From Streptomyces maremycinicus (GTDB lineage: Bacteria; Actinomycetota; Actinomycetes; Streptomycetales; Streptomycetaceae): a stretch of DNA of 64,000 nucleotides. Both the position numbers and the translations under genes were made by a program. Under the pieces are notes generated by a model that searched no databases, was not told the DNA's origin, and saw only the letters and a program-made list of their open reading frames with translations. The stretch covers positions 868,001-932,000 of the forward strand of contig NZ_BBYG01000008.1 in NCBI RefSeq assembly GCF_001184025.1, written 5' to 3'. Shown piece by piece: positions 61,897 through 64,000 of this stretch (its first letter is position 1; each line of letters opens with the position of its first letter).

Positions 61897-62958
61897 GTGA
61901 CCACTGTGACCAAGGAGGCCGGGGCGCCCGTCCCGGCCGACGCGGGCGCGTTCCTCTCGGTGCGGGACCTGCACGTCAGTTTCGCCACCGAGGACGGCGC
62001 CGTCCGGGCCGTCGACGGGCTCTCCTTCGACCTCGAACGGGGCCGCACGCTCGGCATCGTCGGCGAGTCCGGATCCGGGAAGTCCGTCACCAACCTCACC
62101 GTCCTCGGGCTGCACAACCCGATGTTCACCACCGTCGAGGGCGAGATCCTGCTGGAGGGCCAGGAGCTGACCACGGCCCGGGAGTCGGAACTGGAGCGAC
62201 TGCGCGGCAACAAGGTCGCGATGATCTTCCAGGACCCGCTCACCGCGCTCTCCCCGTACTACACCGTCGGCCGGCAGATCGCCGAGCCGTACATGAAGCA
62301 CCGGGGCGCCTCGAAGAAGGCCGCCTGGGAGCGCACGGTGGAGATGCTCGGCAAGGTCGGCATCCCCAACCCCCGGGAACGGGCGAAGGACTACCCCCAC
62401 CAGTTCTCCGGCGGTATGCGCCAGCGCGCGATGATCGCGATGGCGCTGGTCTGCGACCCCGACCTGCTGATCGCCGACGAGCCGACCACCGCGCTGGACG
62501 TCACCGTCCAGGCGCAGATCCTCGACCTGCTCAAGGACCTCCAGCGGGAGTTCGGCACCGCGATCATCTTCATCACGCACGACCTGGGCGTCATCGCCGA
62601 CATGGCCGACGACATCATGGTGATGTACGCGGGCAGCGCGGTCGAGCGCGGGACGACCGAACAGGTGCTGCGCTCGCCGCAACACCCCTACACCTGGGGC
62701 CTGCTGAACTCCATGCCCCGGCTGGACTCGGACCTGGGCACGCCGCTCGCCCCGATCCCCGGCGCCCCGCCGTCGCTGCTGAACCCGCCCTCCGGCTGCC
62801 GGTTCCACCCCCGCTGCACCTTCCGGGACCGGGTCGGCGGCGACCGCTGTGTCACCGAACGTCCCCTGCTGGCCCCGGACCGCGCCGCCGCCTGCCATCT
62901 CACGGCGGAACAGAAGCGGTCCATCTTCGTGGACGAGATCAGGCCCCGGCTGGGGTAG
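61897..62958 (+). CDS. bldKD: Oligopeptide ABC importer ATPase (BldKD-like)
   Basis: The 353-aa DppD/OppD-type ATPase has Walker A GESGSGKS (57-64), signature [12 protein letters not shown] and Walker [13 protein letters not shown]. It ends in the oligopeptide-transporter C-terminal domain with the four-Cys iron-sulfur-like pattern (CRFHPRC ... C ... C). The GTG start is 33 bases after bldKC. It pairs with the next ATPase to drive peptide import. Confidence 0.95.
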   Translation: MTTVTKEAGAPVPADAGAFLSVRDLHVSFATEDGAVRAVDGLSFDLERGRTLGIVGESGSGKSVTNLTVLGLHNPMFTTVEGEILLEGQELTTARESELERLRGNKVAMIFQDPLTALSPYYTVGRQIAEPYMKHRGASKKAAWERTVEMLGKVGIPNPRERAKDYPHQFSGGMRQRAMIAMALVCDPDLLIADEPTTALDVTVQAQILDLLKDLQREFGTAIIFITHDLGVIADMADDIMVMYAGSAVERGTTEQVLRSPQHPYTWGLLNSMPRLDSDLGTPLAPIPGAPPSLLNPPSGCRFHPRCTFRDRVGGDRCVTERPLLAPDRAAACHLTAEQKRSIFVDEIRPRLG

Positions 62959-62995
62959 GGGCAGGACCCCGAGGAGAAGGCAGAGGAGCAGGTAC

Positions 62996-64000
62996 GTGAA
63001 GAAGGGCCAGGAGGAGCACGTGAAGGAAGAGGAACTCGTACTCCCCGCCCCGCGCGCGGCGGACGCCGGCGGCGAGGGCGACGGCGAGGATCTGCTCGTC
63101 GTGACGGGGCTCACCAAGCACTTCCCGGTCAAGGGCGGCTTCCCGATCCGGCGCACGGTCGGTCAGGTGCAGGCCGTGGACGGCATCGACCTGAGCGTGC
63201 GGGCCGGCGAGAGCTTCGGCCTGGTGGGGGAGTCGGGGTGCGGCAAGTCCACCACCGGGCGGCTGATCACGCGGCTCCTGGAGCCCACGGCCGGGACGAT
63301 CACGTATCGCGGGCAGGACATCTCGCACGCCTCGCGCCGGCAGCTGGCGCCGATCCGGTCCGAGATCCAGATGATCTTCCAGGACCCCTACTCCTCCCTC
63401 AACCCCCGGCAGACCGTCGGCAAGATCATCTCCGGGCCGATGGAGGTCAACGGGATCGAGCCCGAGGGCGGCCGGGAGAAGCGGGTGCGCGAGCTGCTGG
63501 AGATCGTGGGTCTCAACCCCGAGCACTACAACCGCTTCCCGCACGAATTCTCCGGCGGCCAGCGGCAACGGATCGGGGTCGCCCGGGCGCTGGCGCTCGA
63601 GCCGAAGCTGATCGTGGCCGACGAGCCGGTCTCCGCGCTGGACGTGTCGATCCAGGCGCAGGTGGTCAACCTGCTCCAGCAGGTGCGGCAGGAACTCGGC
63701 ATCGCGTTCCTGTTCATCGCCCACGACCTGGCCGTCGTGCGGCACTTCTCGCAGCGGGTGGCCGTCATGTACCTCGGGAAGATCATCGAGGTCGGCGACC
63801 GTGACTCCATCTACACCCGGCCGCGGCACCCGTACACCCACGCGCTGCTCTCCGCGGTGCCCGAGGTGAACGTGGCCGGCGGGGAGACGGTCGCACGGGA
63901 GCGGATCCGGCTCGCCGGGGACGTGCCGTCGCCCATCGCCCCGCCCTCGGGCTGCCGGTTCCGGACCAGGTGCTGGAAGGCGCAGGACAAGTGCGCGGCC
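62996..64000 (+). CDS. bldKE: Oligopeptide ABC importer ATPase (BldKE-like), partial
   Basis: The gene is open to the end of the window (335 codons seen, C-terminus missing). It has Walker A GESGCGKSTT, signature FSGGQRQRIGVA and Walker B LIVADEPVSALD of the DppF/OppF type, plus the beginning of the Cys-containing C-terminal domain (GCRFRTRCWKAQDKC). GTG 62996 has GAGGAGCAGG upstream; GTG 63020 with AGGAGGAG is an equally good start. It is 37 bases after bldKD. Confidence 0.93.
   Translation, partial: MKKGQEEHVKEEELVLPAPRAADAGGEGDGEDLLVVTGLTKHFPVKGGFPIRRTVGQVQAVDGIDLSVRAGESFGLVGESGCGKSTTGRLITRLLEPTAGTITYRGQDISHASRRQLAPIRSEIQMIFQDPYSSLNPRQTVGKIISGPMEVNGIEPEGGREKRVRELLEIVGLNPEHYNRFPHEFSGGQRQRIGVARALALEPKLIVADEPVSALDVSIQAQVVNLLQQVRQELGIAFLFIAHDLAVVRHFSQRVAVMYLGKIIEVGDRDSIYTRPRHPYTHALLSAVPEVNVAGGETVARERIRLAGDVPSPIAPPSGCRFRTRCWKAQDKCAA

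Noticed and set aside
58912..63156. 1414-codon minus-strand open frame across the bldK operon
   Set aside because: It is a GC-frame shadow of four well-supported plus-strand ABC transporter genes; its translation is low-complexity Arg/Gly/Val text.
1..64000. tRNA, rRNA genes and CRISPR arrays
   Set aside because: No cloverleaf-like or rRNA sequence and no regularly spaced repeats with unique spacers were seen by eye; a tRNAscan and CRISPR search would settle this.

Overview
The window is high-GC actinobacterial DNA and is almost certainly from a Streptomyces. The evidence is codon use with G/C in nearly every third position, many GTG/TTG starts, chains of 1- to 4-base start/stop overlaps, and families typical of the genus: DUF6302, DUF6415, DUF5999, SpoIIE phosphatases with HATPase tails, FxLD lanthipeptides, and a five-gene peptide transporter arranged like bldKA-E. 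No rRNA, tRNA or CRISPR array was found. All family names come from reading translations by eye; no database search was run.

Left part (1-11.3 kb). serA, ending at a strong hairpin terminator, is followed by four cell-wall genes: an SLT lytic transglycosylase, an M23 endopeptidase, a VanW protein and an M15 peptidase. Decayed DNA lies between them: a frameshifted LuxR response regulator, a TerC tail and a DUF305 remnant. Copper/redox part (11.4-20.8 kb): DUF3105, a small secreted protein, a CopC-CopD fusion with two tiny coupled membrane proteins, a BlaI/M56 sensor-repressor pair, a methyltransferase, a broken ccdA, a second small secreted protein, a UreH/DsbD-type membrane protein with a cupredoxin tail, a CopZ-like chaperone and a SugE/Gdx-type SMR pump. 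Two related palindromes (15.4 and 17.57 kb) look like shared operators, probably for the BlaI repressor.

Centre (21.3-35.9 kb). This is an FxLD-type class I lanthipeptide cluster on the minus strand, transcribed as isoaspartate-type methyltransferase, precursor (61 aa), LanB, LanC and a stand-alone SpaB-C-like protein. No transporter or protease is nearby. It is preceded by a set of Streptomyces regulatory genes (DUF5999, a frameshifted DUF6302, DUF6415, an RsbW-like ATPase and a Prim-Pol-like protein). A divergent plus-strand operon encodes an XRE/TPR regulator with an early TTA codon, a GNAT enzyme and a GGCT-like protein. The block ends with a winged-helix protein, an excisionase, an intact tyrosine integrase, four direct repeats that look like integrase arm sites, and a 16-bp stem terminator. 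This suggests a mobilised or formerly mobile accessory block.

Right part (36-64 kb). A broken ABC exporter (amber codon in the ATPase; permease fused to the tail of an AfsR-type regulator) leads into what looks like conserved core: a DUF4190/septum-formation protein, a GntR regulator, a SPOR protein, a MutT-like Nudix enzyme, an RsbW-like ATPase, a PAS-GAF-SpoIIE-HATPase phosphatase, a TPM-family-like protein lacking the TPM domain, a GH18-like membrane protein, an Sdh1-type succinate dehydrogenase operon, a large peptide-binding lipoprotein, typA, and the bldKA-E peptide importer. The importer is preceded by a 675-bp leader with a 22-codon upstream ORF and a hairpin. The last gene, bldKE, runs off the right end.
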